A stretch of DNA of 64,000 nt from Pseudomonas sp. WJP1 (GTDB taxonomy: Bacteria; Pseudomonadota; Gammaproteobacteria; Pseudomonadales; Pseudomonadaceae). The stretch is from NCBI RefSeq assembly GCF_028471945.1, contig NZ_CP110128.1, forward strand, positions 5,072,501-5,136,500, written 5' to 3'. The translations under genes and the position numbers were made by a program. A model generated the notes under the pieces. It did no database searches. It saw only the letters and a program-made list of their open reading frames with translations, and was not told where the DNA came from. This document shows, one piece after another, positions 1 through 8,673 of the stretch (positions are counted from its first letter, which is position 1; the number at the start of each line of letters is the position of its first letter).

Positions 1-674
1 ATCTCGAACGACGGCAGGATCCTCGTCTCAAAATGATGATCGAGCGCGCAGGGAGAAACGAACCCGCCTGGACCTTCATAGAAACGCCCCGCTGTCGGGT
101 TCAGGTCCACGCCCACCAGGAACACCCGGTTGAATCCCAGGTGGTAGGCAAGCTGCAAAGCCAGGTAGGCGACGGTACGAGCGTCAAAAAAACCACGTTT
201 GAGGTTCTTGCTGAAACCCAGGGTCTTGTTCCGGCTACTGCCCAGCTTGCGGACCCTGACAAGCTCTTTGTCGGTCCTGAAAAAATCACTCCACAACAGC
301 CTGGGTGCCCGGTTCAACAAATACAGCTTGCCCTCAGGCTTCAGCGAGGTGTGCCAGACATGTTTTTCGAACAGCGCAACCCGCTCGCTGATGCGCATGG
401 CCTCGGTGAACAGCTGCGGCTGTTGTTCGGAAAAACCCTGGTCGGTGCAGACATAAAAGTACGGCTTGATGCCCGTCCCGGTGAATTTCGAAATGGCGCC
501 GTTCATGGTGATCATTGGAACGTCGACATACTTGTGCAACGGGAAGTCTTTGGCCGATGCACCCGAGGCCACGATAAACACTGGCCCCTTTTGAATGTTG
601 CGACACTCATCCAGGTCGTGCACCCGAAGCGCCCCCGTATTGAGTGTCGTTTTTTTGTCGGCAACATCCATCAT
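1..674 (-). CDS. Probable LPS/surface-glycan biosynthesis protein, 3' end cut by window edge
   Basis: This gene is read leftwards and runs off the left edge, so only about 224 N-terminal residues are present. The start is an in-frame ATG-ATG pair at 674/671, and the reading frame stays open throughout with Pseudomonas-like codon use. The N-terminal third has GPVFIVASGASAKDFPL followed by MITMNGAISKF and PYFYVCTDQGF, a nucleotide-binding-like start that resembles DUF115/MptE-like proteins and CST-I-type sialyltransferases. In Pseudomonas, proteins of this look are usually annotated as lipopolysaccharide core biosynthesis proteins. That assignment is from memory of the family. The reading frame is well supported and the function is not. 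Confidence 0.55.
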   Translation of the reverse strand, partial: MMDVADKKTTLNTGALRVHDLDECRNIQKGPVFIVASGASAKDFPLHKYVDVPMITMNGAISKFTGTGIKPYFYVCTDQGFSEQQPQLFTEAMRISERVALFEKHVWHTSLKPEGKLYLLNRAPRLLWSDFFRTDKELVRVRKLGSSRNKTLGFSKNLKRGFFDARTVAYLALQLAYHLGFNRVFLVGVDLNPTAGRFYEGPGGFVSPCALDHHFETRILPSFE

Positions 675-773
675 CAATGCCCCTATCCCTGTTAATTTAA
701 TCAACTGCGACCCGCTTTCATTTCCATAGTTTCAATGCATTCCCCCGACCTGGCTTGCCATAAGGCGCCATGA

Positions 774-2528
774 CTACAACTTGTCTTGACCTGTCACGAC
801 CAGTGATGGCTCTGCACGTTGCAACTCCAACGCGGGCAACTTGGAAGGCTGGTTCAAGAGTCGCAGCACCGGGGAATCGTAACCGTAAACGTCCGGTTTG
901 AACGTTACCCGTCCGTCATTATTCAGGTCTACGGTCCAATAGGCCAGCAGCACAGGCACCTTGACCGGCAGCTTGATGTTTTGGGTCTTGCCATTGGCCA
1001 GCTGCTTTTGAATACCCGCCGCGTTCCAGCGCACAGGGTCGTTGAACAGCAGTTCCACAAGCTGCAACGGGTTCTCCACCCGGATGCAGCCGGAACTGGT
1101 GGCACGCATGGATTTGGCGAACAGCTCGCGATGCGGGGTGTCGTGGAGGTAGATCGCATAGTCGTTGGGGAACCGGATGACCACCTGCCCGAGCGAGTTT
1201 TCCGGGCCGGCGTCCTGGCGCAACGTGATGCCGCGCGCATTGGACCAGTCGACGGTCGACGGATCCAGCGTGTTGCCTTCCCGATCCAGAGCGCGAATCC
1301 GGTTGGCCGCGAGGTAGCCCGGATTCTGCTGGATCTTGGGCAGCATATCCTTGACGAGAATCGTCGGCGGCACGGTCCAGGTGGGGTTGAACGTGACGTA
1401 GGTAATTTCGGACTGGAACACCGGCGTGCTGCGAAACGGCTTGCCGACCTGCACCCGGGAACGCCAGATCGGCTGACCGTCGCGGTACAGCGCGACCTTG
1501 TAGCCGGCGATATCGACGATGACAAAAGTGCCTTGCAGCTTATAGAGCAACCAGCGCGCACGCTCCATGTTTACCCGAACCTGGTCGATTCGCGCCTCAA
1601 CCGGCACATTCAGTGCCGCCAGTGTCCCTGCCCCTGCCACGCCATCGGCGCCGAGGTATTGTTCGAGCTGATACTTCTTCACCGCGGCAATGACACTGTC
1701 GTCGTAATCGGTACGCTTGGACTTGTGGGGGTCAAGGTATCCGGCCGCCACCAGGCGCGCGCGCAATTGCCTGACCGCGGCATTGTCCATGCCGGGCTTG
1801 AGCGACTGCCCTTCGGCAACTTTCGGCCAACCGCCGGCATCGCGCACCTTGCGCAATTGCGCAAGGCTCTCACGCAGGCTGCGATAAACCGCCTCCTGGG
1901 GCGGCGCTTGGGCGAAAGCGCGATCGACATCGTGATCATCCAGGGCGGTAAAGAAGCTATTCACGTCCTCGCGGGGATCGACGCCCTCGGGTTCGAAGTT
2001 CCAATGAAAATCCAGGCGTGCCGGATCGACCTTGCCGCGCCGCAACTGCAGCAGCGCCGTGATGTACGTGCGGGTTGCCGCGAGATCGAAAGCCGCCCAT
2101 TGCGCCGGAGTCGGCGCCGTTGCCTGCAACGCCAGTTGCGCCTGGGCCAGTTCGCCAGCCCGGTAATCCTCAGGCACAAGGCCATCGGCCTGGGTGCCAT
2201 CCAGGCCCTTGAGCAATTGGCTGACATCGCGCCCGTTCATCCAGGCGGCGCGGAAATTGCGGTGCGAATAGAAATCCAGAACCACCCGGGTGACATCCAC
2301 CCGTTGATGTTTACGCGAGGTCAGCAGCGGAGGAAATGCTGATTGCAAGGGTTCGAGCTGCGCCTGGATTGCCTGGCCGACCTCATCATCGGGTGCAGCA
2401 CCGAGCACGCTCACTGGCGCCGGAGATGCCGGCACGATCGGCGAAGTTTCACCCATAGCAGTGCCGCTGATCAGAAAGACCATAAAAAATGCACGGCTTA
2501 TGACGAATAACCTTGTTAATTGACCCAT
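774..2528 (-). CDS. ycbB: L,D-transpeptidase of the YcbB/LdtD type
   Basis: A 584-residue periplasmic enzyme that forms 3-3 cross-links in peptidoglycan. Residues 1-26 are a signal peptide (hydrophobic FFMVFLISGTAMG). A scaffold region follows, then a peptidoglycan-binding domain around residues 245-300 (GMDNAAVRQLRARLVAAGYL), then a YkuD catalytic domain from about 330 to 510. The active-site motif HDTPHRELF...SSGCIRVEN places the catalytic Cys at residue 481. The length and domain order match E. coli YcbB. The ATG at 2528 has an AAGGAT ribosome site. It diverges from a second transpeptidase-like gene at 2611, so the 82-bp gap must carry both promoters. Confidence 0.9.
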   Translation of the reverse strand: MGQLTRLFVISRAFFMVFLISGTAMGETSPIVPASPAPVSVLGAAPDDEVGQAIQAQLEPLQSAFPPLLTSRKHQRVDVTRVVLDFYSHRNFRAAWMNGRDVSQLLKGLDGTQADGLVPEDYRAGELAQAQLALQATAPTPAQWAAFDLAATRTYITALLQLRRGKVDPARLDFHWNFEPEGVDPREDVNSFFTALDDHDVDRAFAQAPPQEAVYRSLRESLAQLRKVRDAGGWPKVAEGQSLKPGMDNAAVRQLRARLVAAGYLDPHKSKRTDYDDSVIAAVKKYQLEQYLGADGVAGAGTLAALNVPVEARIDQVRVNMERARWLLYKLQGTFVIVDIAGYKVALYRDGQPIWRSRVQVGKPFRSTPVFQSEITYVTFNPTWTVPPTILVKDMLPKIQQNPGYLAANRIRALDREGNTLDPSTVDWSNARGITLRQDAGPENSLGQVVIRFPNDYAIYLHDTPHRELFAKSMRATSSGCIRVENPLQLVELLFNDPVRWNAAGIQKQLANGKTQNIKLPVKVPVLLAYWTVDLNNDGRVTFKPDVYGYDSPVLRLLNQPSKLPALELQRAEPSLVVTGQDKL

Positions 2529-2610
2529 GGATAATCCTTAATCGCCTGTAATCAAAGGGCTAGCGTTCAACTCGCTGCTAGACTCGACATATTCCTGATG
2601 AGACATTTTT

Positions 2611-3312
2611 ATGGCGCTACTTCGCTTTGGCTCACTGACAGCCCTGTTGCTGACGTCGGCTTTCCTTCCATCAGCCTACGCCGATTCGCTCGAAGTCGCG
2701 CTGGCCAAAGCTGCTCCAAACGCCAATGCCAAGGTCATTGCCCTGGCGGTTCGCGCAACACAGTGTACCCGCACCCAAGGCGCGGCTCCGGCACAGAGAC
2801 TAGCAGTGATCGATTATTCCCTGCCTTCGACCGAACAGCGCCTGTGGGTATTCGACCTGAAAAAACGCAAGCTGCTGTTCCACGAACTGGTCGCCCATGG
2901 CCGCAACAGCGGCGAAAACATGGCGACCCAGTTTTCCAACCAGAATGAAAGCTTCGCCACCAGCCTGGGCCTGTACCGCACCCAACAGAGCTACGTAGGC
3001 CAGAACGGCTACTCCTTGCGCATGGAAGGCCTGGAGCCCGGCTTCAACGATAACGCCTTCGACCGGGCCATTGTGATTCACGGCGCGCCCTATGTCAGCC
3101 CGGTACTGGCGCGCGCCAACGGCCGGATCGGCAGGAGCCTCGGCTGCCCGGCAGTCCGGCCGGCCATCGCCCACCGCTTGATTGACTCGATGAAAGACGG
3201 GCAGCTGCTGTTTTCCTACTACCCGGACCAGCGCTGGCTGAAATCCTCTTCGTACATCAATTGCGGCAGCGGCACGGTGGCCTCGTCGGACAAAGTCACT
3301 TCACGCCAATAA
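2611..3312 (+). CDS. Murein L,D-transpeptidase catalytic-domain family protein (YkuD_2 type)
   Basis: A 233-residue exported protein with a signal peptide ending near residue 24 (LPSAYA-DS). The body matches the family annotated as 'murein L,D-transpeptidase catalytic domain': LWVFDLKKRKLLFHELVAHG, then AIVIHGAPYV and GRSLGCPAVRP, which puts the likely catalytic Cys at residue 179 with a conserved His in VIHG. The family is thought to act on the cell wall, but the reaction of this branch is not established. It lies head to head with ycbB, so two cell-wall enzymes share one intergenic region. Alternative ATGs in the other frame at 2598 give no recognisable protein. Confidence 0.8.
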   Translation: MALLRFGSLTALLLTSAFLPSAYADSLEVALAKAAPNANAKVIALAVRATQCTRTQGAAPAQRLAVIDYSLPSTEQRLWVFDLKKRKLLFHELVAHGRNSGENMATQFSNQNESFATSLGLYRTQQSYVGQNGYSLRMEGLEPGFNDNAFDRAIVIHGAPYVSPVLARANGRIGRSLGCPAVRPAIAHRLIDSMKDGQLLFSYYPDQRWLKSSSYINCGSGTVASSDKVTSRQ

Positions 3313-3357
3313 ACCGTCTATTAAAGCGGTCATTGCCAAAGGCGGGCACGGCATCAC

Positions 3358-3386
3358 GGAATTTGCGTCACCCACGCGCTTATAAT
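3358..3386 (+). promoter_or_regulatory. Candidate -10 element upstream of the patatin-like gene
   Basis: A perfect TATAAT hexamer sits at 3381-3386, 30 bp before the ATG at 3416. No good -35 hexamer stands 17 bp upstream (GGAATT), so the promoter call rests almost entirely on the -10 box. Confidence 0.3.
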
Positions 3387-3415
3387 CCGCTCGTTCGCCC
3401 GCATTCGAGACCGGT

Positions 3416-4495
3416 ATGACCGCTATCCATATCAAGTTCCCCTCCCTGACCCTCAAGGCCGGCGCCCGGGCCCTGGCACGCATTCGCGAGCGGGGCTTGA
3501 GCGCCGCCGATGTCGGCACGCTACCCGGTGCCGCGGGCGGTCCCAAAGCCTTGGGAATTCAGGGGTTGGACCTGGCACTGTTCGGCGAATGGCTGCCAGC
3601 GGCGCCGCGCGAACGCTCGTTGATCGGCGCCTCGGTGGGCTCCTGGCGTTTTGCCAGCGCCTGCCTGCCGGATGCCGCCGAAGGCCTGCGGCGCCTGGGC
3701 CACCTCTATACCGAACAGAACTTCGCCAAAGGCGTGACCATGGCGCAGATCAGCCAAAGCTCACGGCGCATGCTCGATGATCTGCTCGATGGCCGTGACG
3801 CGAGCCTGCTCGACAACCCCCACTACCGCTTGAACATCATGGTGGTGAAAAGCCACGGCCTGCTCGCGCAAGACCACCGCGGCCGCCTGGGACTGGGCTT
3901 GTCGGCGGTGATCGCCGACAACCTGCGCGGGCGTGCGCGGCTGGCCCGGCACTTCGAACGGCTGATCATCCACGACCCACGCCTGGCACCGCCGGTCAAC
4001 CCGCTGAACGACTTTCCATCGCGCTTCGTCGCGCTGGACGCCTCCAATCTACGCCAGGCCCTGCTGGCCTCGGGTTCGATCCCGATGGTGATGGAAGGCG
4101 TGCGCGACCTGCCCGGTGCCGGCGCGGGCACGTTCCGCGATGGCGGCCTGCTGGACTATCACCTGGACTTGCCCTACAGCGGCAACGACATCGTGCTGTA
4201 TCCGCACTTCACCGACCGGGTGATTCCCGGCTGGTTCGACAAGACCCTGCCGTGGCGCCGCGCCTGCCCTGCACGCTTGCAGGATGTGCTGCTGCTGGCG
4301 CCATCGAAGGAGTACCTGGCGCGTCTGCCCTATGGCAAATTGCCAGATCGCAATGACTTCAAGCGCTTCATGGGCGACGCCCCGAGCCGTCAGAAATACT
4401 GGCGCACGACGATGGATGAAAGCCGCCGCCTGGGCGACGAGTTTCTCGAACTGACGGCCAACGGTCGTCTTGCCGAACGCTTGCTGACCCTTTAG
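3416..4495 (+). CDS. Patatin-like phospholipase family protein
   Basis: A 359-residue cytoplasmic protein with the patatin Ser-Asp dyad. GAAGGPKALG near residues 39-48 is the oxyanion-type glycine loop, GASVGSW holds the nucleophile at Ser73 (GxSxG), and RDGGLLDYH supplies the catalytic Asp242 in the DGG motif. Patatin-fold enzymes hydrolyse acyl esters of lipids; the substrate here cannot be told from sequence. No signal peptide is visible. The gene appears to be a single transcription unit: a possible -10 box lies upstream, and queD follows 75 bp downstream on the same strand. Confidence 0.85.
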   Translation: MTAIHIKFPSLTLKAGARALARIRERGLSAADVGTLPGAAGGPKALGIQGLDLALFGEWLPAAPRERSLIGASVGSWRFASACLPDAAEGLRRLGHLYTEQNFAKGVTMAQISQSSRRMLDDLLDGRDASLLDNPHYRLNIMVVKSHGLLAQDHRGRLGLGLSAVIADNLRGRARLARHFERLIIHDPRLAPPVNPLNDFPSRFVALDASNLRQALLASGSIPMVMEGVRDLPGAGAGTFRDGGLLDYHLDLPYSGNDIVLYPHFTDRVIPGWFDKTLPWRRACPARLQDVLLLAPSKEYLARLPYGKLPDRNDFKRFMGDAPSRQKYWRTTMDESRRLGDEFLELTANGRLAERLLTL

Positions 4496-4570
4496 TCAGG
4501 ACAAGCTGTTAAACTCGCCTCCTGCCCACATCGCTGCGGCGATCGCCACCTGAACAGAGCTGAAACCACT

Positions 4571-4927
4571 GTGGAAATCTTCAAAGAATTTACCTTCGAA
4601 TCCGCCCACCGCCTGCCCCACGTCCCGGACGGCCACAAGTGCGGCCGCCTGCACGGTCACTCGTTCAAAGTGGCGATCCACCTCAGTGGCGACCTCGATC
4701 CGCATACCGGCTGGATTCGTGACTTCTCGGAAATCAAGGCAATCTTCAAGCCGCTGTATGAGCGCCTGGACCACAACTACCTGAACGATATTCCTGGCCT
4801 GGAGAATCCGACCAGTGAAGTGCTGGCCAAATTCATCTGGGCTGAACTCAAGCCGCTGCTGCCGGAACTGAGCGCCATCCGCATTCACGAGACCTGCACC
4901 AGCGGGTGCATCTATCGCGGCGAGTGA
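4571..4927 (+). CDS. queD: 6-carboxy-5,6,7,8-tetrahydropterin synthase QueD
   Basis: A 118-residue T-fold enzyme of queuosine synthesis that makes 6-carboxytetrahydropterin from dihydroneopterin triphosphate. The zinc-binding histidines are visible in FESAHRLP and CGRLHGHSF, with the catalytic Cys in HKCGRLHGH. The C-terminal [16 protein letters not shown] motif, with the conserved Glu, is typical of QueD. The start is GTG at 4571, which gives the usual N-terminus ([13 protein letters not shown]). The gene ends just before a strong intrinsic terminator and has no other queuosine gene beside it. Confidence 0.93.
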   Translation: MEIFKEFTFESAHRLPHVPDGHKCGRLHGHSFKVAIHLSGDLDPHTGWIRDFSEIKAIFKPLYERLDHNYLNDIPGLENPTSEVLAKFIWAELKPLLPELSAIRIHETCTSGCIYRGE

Positions 4928-4938
4928 GCCAATCGATC

Positions 4939-4968
4939 AAAAAAACCACCGAGACCGGTGGTTTTTTT
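4939..4968 (+). terminator. Rho-independent terminator after queD
   Basis: An 8-bp perfect stem AACCACCG/CGGTGGTT with the four-base loop AGAC is flanked by an A-run on the left and a T-run on the right. It could work in both directions and separates queD from the hydrolase gene. Confidence 0.9.
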
Positions 4969-5011
4969 ATGCCTATGCTTTTGCCCTCGCATCCGCCAAG
5001 AGGACACGCCA

Positions 5012-5842
5012 ATGACTGACTGGCCGCTGGCTCAAAGCTATCGCTTCAATGGGCATAATGTTCGCTACGCCGTGCGCGGCGATGGACCGCCGCTGGTGTT
5101 CGTGCATGGCACACCCTTCTCTTCCTTTGTCTGGCACAGGATTGCGCCGCATTTCATCACCACGCACCGGGTGCACTATTTCGACTTGCTAGGCTACGGG
5201 CAATCGGAAAAGGTCGATGGCGACGTCTCCCTGAGCGTGCAAAACCAGCTGTTGGCTCAATTGCTGGAACACTGGGGCCTGGATCGCCCGGATGTGGTGG
5301 CCCATGACTTCGGCGGGGCGACCGCCCTGCGCAGCCATTTGCTCAACGGCAAGGATTACCGCAGCCTGACACTGATCGATCCGGTGGCGCTGACGCCCTG
5401 GGGTTCACCGTTCGTGCAGCATGTACGCCAGCACGAAGCCGCGTTCAGCGGCCTGCCGGATTACATCCAGCAGGCCGTCGTGGCGGCTTATATTCGCGGG
5501 GCGATCAAGCGCGACATCCCGGACGACGAACTCGCACCGTACGTGCAACCGTGGCTGGGCGAACCTGGGCAAGCGGCGTTCTATCGGCAGATCGCACAAA
5601 TGGACGAGCGCTACACCCACGAGGCCGAGGGGCTGTACCCGACGATTCGCTGCCCGGTGCAGATTCTCTGGGGAGAGGACGACCAGTGGATTCCCATCGA
5701 ACGCGGGCGGGCCTTGCAGCAGATGATTCCAGGGGCGCAGTTTCACCCTGTTGTCAACGCCGGGCACCTGGTGCAGGAGGATGCTCCCGAAGCCATCGTC
5801 GCTGCGTTGATGCGTTTTTTGCCACTGACAATGGCTGTTTGA
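5012..5842 (+). CDS. Alpha/beta hydrolase with Asp nucleophile (dehalogenase/epoxide-hydrolase type)
   Basis: A 276-residue single-domain hydrolase. HGTPFSSFVW near residue 30 is the HGxP oxyanion motif. The nucleophile elbow reads AHDFGG with Asp99 where esterases have Ser, as in haloalkane dehalogenases, haloacetate dehalogenases and epoxide hydrolases. An acid in GEDDQWIP and His252 in AGHLVQED complete the triad, and a cap of about 80 residues lies between. The start at 5012 was chosen over the upstream in-frame start at 4958 because AAGAGGA lies 5-11 bp before it and the upstream residues overlap the terminator. The substrate is unknown. Confidence 0.82.
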   Translation: MTDWPLAQSYRFNGHNVRYAVRGDGPPLVFVHGTPFSSFVWHRIAPHFITTHRVHYFDLLGYGQSEKVDGDVSLSVQNQLLAQLLEHWGLDRPDVVAHDFGGATALRSHLLNGKDYRSLTLIDPVALTPWGSPFVQHVRQHEAAFSGLPDYIQQAVVAAYIRGAIKRDIPDDELAPYVQPWLGEPGQAAFYRQIAQMDERYTHEAEGLYPTIRCPVQILWGEDDQWIPIERGRALQQMIPGAQFHPVVNAGHLVQEDAPEAIVAALMRFLPLTMAV

Positions 5843-5922
5843 CGCCAGCCGCTAAAGAATGTGGACGACATACACCGCGCGGCGGCCTTGAGCATTGTGT
5901 TGGTCTTTCGGGCGCCTTCGCA

Positions 5923-6028
5923 TGTAGGAGCCAGGCTTGCCGGCGAACCAGGCGCTGCAGTTTGTCTGTTGCACCGCGTCATCGTTCTTCGCCGGCAAGT
6001 CGGGTCGCCGCACCGCTGGCTCCTACGG
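5923..6028. repeat. REP doublet, GTAGGAGCCAGGCTTGCCGGCG class, right arm with inserted module
   Basis: The left unit starts TGTAGGAGCCAGGCTTGCCG and the right arm (5988-6027) is its inverse, except that a 16-base block TCGGGTCGCCGCACCG interrupts it between GGCAAG and CTGGCTCCTAC. It lies in the 313-bp gap between the hydrolase and codA; I see no gene in that gap. Confidence 0.75.
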
Positions 6029-6155
6029 GCGTTTACCCGCCACAGTCGCGCAATCAGGCTCAAGACGATATCTACAAAAGACCACTGGCGGCATTTACTG
6101 CTGCCGAGCTAACGTAGAGGTAATGTCCAAACGGTTCACTGAAAGGATCTGCCTG

Positions 6156-7403
6156 ATGCACATCATCAACGCCCGGCTGCGCAACCAGGAAGGCCTGCAT
6201 GAGCTGCACCTTGAAAACGGCCTGATCAGCAACATCGCCCGGCAGACCGAAGCGCCGACCCTGGGCCCCGACGATCTGGACGCCGGTGGCAACCTGGTGG
6301 TGCCGCCCTTCGTCGAGCCGCACATCCACCTCGATGCCACCCTGACCGCGGGCGAGCCACGCTGGAACATGAGCGGCACGCTGTTCGAAGGCATTGAATG
6401 CTGGGGCGAGCGCAAGGTCACCATCACCGAAGAAGACACCAAGGTGCGCGCCAGGAAAACCCTGCGAGCCCTCGCCGCCCATGGCATCCAGCACGTGCGC
6501 ACCCACGTCGACGTCACCGACCCGCAGCTCACGGCGCTCAAGGCCATGCTCGAGGTGCGCGAAGAAAGCCGGCATCTGGTCGACATGCAGATCGTCGCAT
6601 TCCCCCAGGAAGGCATCGAGTCCTACCGCAATGGTCGCGAGCTGATGGAAGAAGCCATCCGCATGGGTGCCGACGTGGTGGGTGGCATTCCGCATTTCGA
6701 GTACACCCGCGACCAGGGTGTCAGTTCGGTGAAATTCCTCATGGACCTGGCCGAGCGCACCGGTTGCCTGGTGGACGTGCATTGCGATGAAACCGACGAC
6801 CCGCAGTCGCGGTTCCTGGAGGTGCTGGCCGAAGAAGCCCGCAGCCGCGACATGGGCTCGCGGGTCACCGCCAGCCATACCACGGCCATGGGCTCGTACG
6901 ACAACGCCTACTGCGCCAAGCTGTTTCGCCTGCTCGGGCACGCCGGGATCAGCTTTGTCTCGTGCCCCACCGAAAGCATTCACCTGCAAGGCCGTTTCGA
7001 CAATTTTCCGAAACGCCGGGGCGTGACCCGGGTCAACGAACTACTGGAAGCCGGCATGAACGTCTGTTTCGGCCAGGACTCGATCGTCGACCCCTGGTAC
7101 CCGCTGGGCAACGGCAACATTCTGCGGGTACTCGAAGCTGGCCTGCATATCTGCCACATGCTCGGTTATCGCAACCTGCAAAACGCACTGGACCTGGTCA
7201 CCGTCAACAGCGCCAAGGCCCTGGCATTGGGTGAGCGCTACGGGCTTGAACCCGGACGGCCGGCGAACCTGTTGATCCTCTCGGCGGAAAACGATTACGA
7301 GGTGATTCGCAGCCAGGGCTTGCCGCTGTATTCGGTGCGCGGTGGCAAGGTGTTGATGAAGCGGACGATGCCGGTGGTGGAGTTTTCCAGCGAACAGGTC
7401 TGA
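6156..7403 (+). CDS. codA: Cytosine deaminase (CodA family amidohydrolase)
   Basis: A 415-residue amidohydrolase-superfamily enzyme expected to convert cytosine to uracil. The metal ligands are seen as VEPHIHLD (His56, His58), HCDETDD, SHTTAM and the C-terminal Asp of FGQDSIVDPWYPLG (Asp308). Colinearity with E. coli CodA is good from INARL at the N-terminus to the DPWYPLG loop. The start at 6156 has GAAAGGA eight bases upstream; an ATG at 6123 would add 11 residues without a ribosome site. E. coli CodA reads GHDD where this protein reads GQDS, a change beside the metal site. No codB permease lies nearby. Confidence 0.88.
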   Translation: MHIINARLRNQEGLHELHLENGLISNIARQTEAPTLGPDDLDAGGNLVVPPFVEPHIHLDATLTAGEPRWNMSGTLFEGIECWGERKVTITEEDTKVRARKTLRALAAHGIQHVRTHVDVTDPQLTALKAMLEVREESRHLVDMQIVAFPQEGIESYRNGRELMEEAIRMGADVVGGIPHFEYTRDQGVSSVKFLMDLAERTGCLVDVHCDETDDPQSRFLEVLAEEARSRDMGSRVTASHTTAMGSYDNAYCAKLFRLLGHAGISFVSCPTESIHLQGRFDNFPKRRGVTRVNELLEAGMNVCFGQDSIVDPWYPLGNGNILRVLEAGLHICHMLGYRNLQNALDLVTVNSAKALALGERYGLEPGRPANLLILSAENDYEVIRSQGLPLYSVRGGKVLMKRTMPVVEFSSEQV

Positions 7404-7427
7404 AGGTTGCTGTGACTGGACTGGCCC

Positions 7428-7502
7428 CTTCGCGAGCAAGCCCGCTCCCACAATGGAACTGTGTTCGCAGGACTAGTGTGGGAGCGAACCTGCTCGCGAA
7501 GG
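7428..7502. repeat. REP doublet, TCGCGAGCAAGCCCGCTCCCAC class
   Basis: Two inverted units, CCTTCGCGAGCAAGCCCGCT at the left and its near-complement ending in GCTCGCGAAGG at the right, lie between the converging codA and DapF-like genes and fill that gap. The long imperfect hairpin may also end transcription from both sides. Confidence 0.85.
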
Positions 7503-7513
7503 CGATCTCAAAT

Positions 7514-8506
7514 TCACCTCACTAATCGAGCCGTACCAAACAGGCTGACCCGACTCAGCTCCCCCTGCTCTTCCTCCAGCAAAATCGGCGCCGTACCACC
7601 GGGCATCGTCACCTTCACCTCACCGGCACTCACCCAACCTACCCGCCACGCCGCGCACGCCACCGCCGACGCACTTGTCCCCGAGGACGCCGTCGGACCT
7701 TCACCGCGCTCGAACACCCGCGCGACGACATGATCTTCGGACCCACGCATCGCCCATTGCAGATTAATCCCTGCCGGACAGGGTTTACCCCCGCCAGCTG
7801 GCATCGCATAAGCGATCCGCATCAGCCCCTCGGCCAATGGCGATTGCCTCATCTGCTCATTGCCTGGCAAAGCCTCAACACTGTCCACCAGCGTCACGCA
7901 ATGCGGATTGCCGACCCGGGCGAACTGACTGCGCGACCAGGCGTCATTGAGTGCCGACAGTTGGCGCACGTGGCTGAGCTCACGGCCGTTCATCTGCGCT
8001 GCCTCAACGCCAACGGCACTGACCGCCGACGGCCCGAAGCCAGGCTGGCCCAGGTCGAGCCAGAAACCCTGCACACCCTCGACGTGCGCGGCTTTCACCG
8101 ACGTCTGCCCCGGCGAGGGTGTGTCGGATTTGTCGTGATGTACCCTGAGTACACAGGCTTCATCGCCCGGAAACAGTCCCAGATCGCTCAACGCCTGGGA
8201 GAAAATCGTCAACCCGTTGCCGCTGCGCTCGGCCAGGGTGCCGTCGGTGTTGACGATCAACAGATCAAAGGGCGGCGATGCCTGAAACGGCCCGACCAGC
8301 AAACCGTCACTGCAATGCTCCTTGCTGCCGGGCGGTTGCGTGCCGGGTGCCCAGGCACAGCACGCTTCGATGGCCGCGGGCGCCCAGGCCTCGCGGGTTT
8401 GCGCGGCGCGGTCGGCGTGATCGGGCACATTGATACCCTGTTGGCGCAGCGCCTCGGGCGCTACCACGTTGTAGATATTGCCCCGTGCATCGTACATCCG
8501 CGCCAT
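7514..8506 (-). CDS. Diaminopimelate-epimerase-fold protein lacking both catalytic cysteines
   Basis: A 330-residue protein with the two-lobed DapF/PrpF fold. The first active-site motif reads AERSGNG (Ser95) where DapF has a Cys before GNG. The second reads ERGEGPTASSGTSA with Ser275 where DapF has the second Cys. GNPHCVTLVDSV is the conserved middle motif. The start at 8506 has a clear AGGGAGG site five bases upstream; longer in-frame versions to 8665 have none. The true dapF is normally with lysA elsewhere in Pseudomonas, so this is a paralogue. Its reaction, if any, is unknown. It diverges from an MFS gene 168 bp away. Confidence 0.75.
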   Translation of the reverse strand: MARMYDARGNIYNVVAPEALRQQGINVPDHADRAAQTREAWAPAAIEACCAWAPGTQPPGSKEHCSDGLLVGPFQASPPFDLLIVNTDGTLAERSGNGLTIFSQALSDLGLFPGDEACVLRVHHDKSDTPSPGQTSVKAAHVEGVQGFWLDLGQPGFGPSAVSAVGVEAAQMNGRELSHVRQLSALNDAWSRSQFARVGNPHCVTLVDSVEALPGNEQMRQSPLAEGLMRIAYAMPAGGGKPCPAGINLQWAMRGSEDHVVARVFERGEGPTASSGTSASAVACAAWRVGWVSAGEVKVTMPGGTAPILLEEEQGELSRVSLFGTARLVR

Positions 8507-8673
8507 GGCGCCCTCCCTGTTGGACATCTGGTTCTGCCACAACATATCGCGAAACACGCTCGGGCTGTGCAAGGATGTCAGCCTGTTGGGCGCGCAAGAT
8601 CGCCGACGCTGAACGAACCCTCGGGGCCAGCTCACTGTCCCTTGCAGACGCGACGTTTTTTCCAAGGATTGAT

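Noticed and set aside
33..695. Plus-strand 220-codon frame at the left edge
   Set aside because: It is antisense to the minus-strand frame 674-1, which has protein-like sequence and codon use; the plus-strand product resembles nothing and is rich in His, Gln and Arg, as shadows of GC-rich genes are.
819..2342. 507-codon plus-strand frame opposite ycbB
   Set aside because: The minus strand encodes a complete L,D-transpeptidase with its catalytic motif; the plus-strand frame is its shadow.
4496..4570. preQ1-type riboswitch before queD
   Set aside because: The 75-bp leader shows no preQ1 aptamer pattern that I can recognise, and no transporter or queC/E genes are linked.
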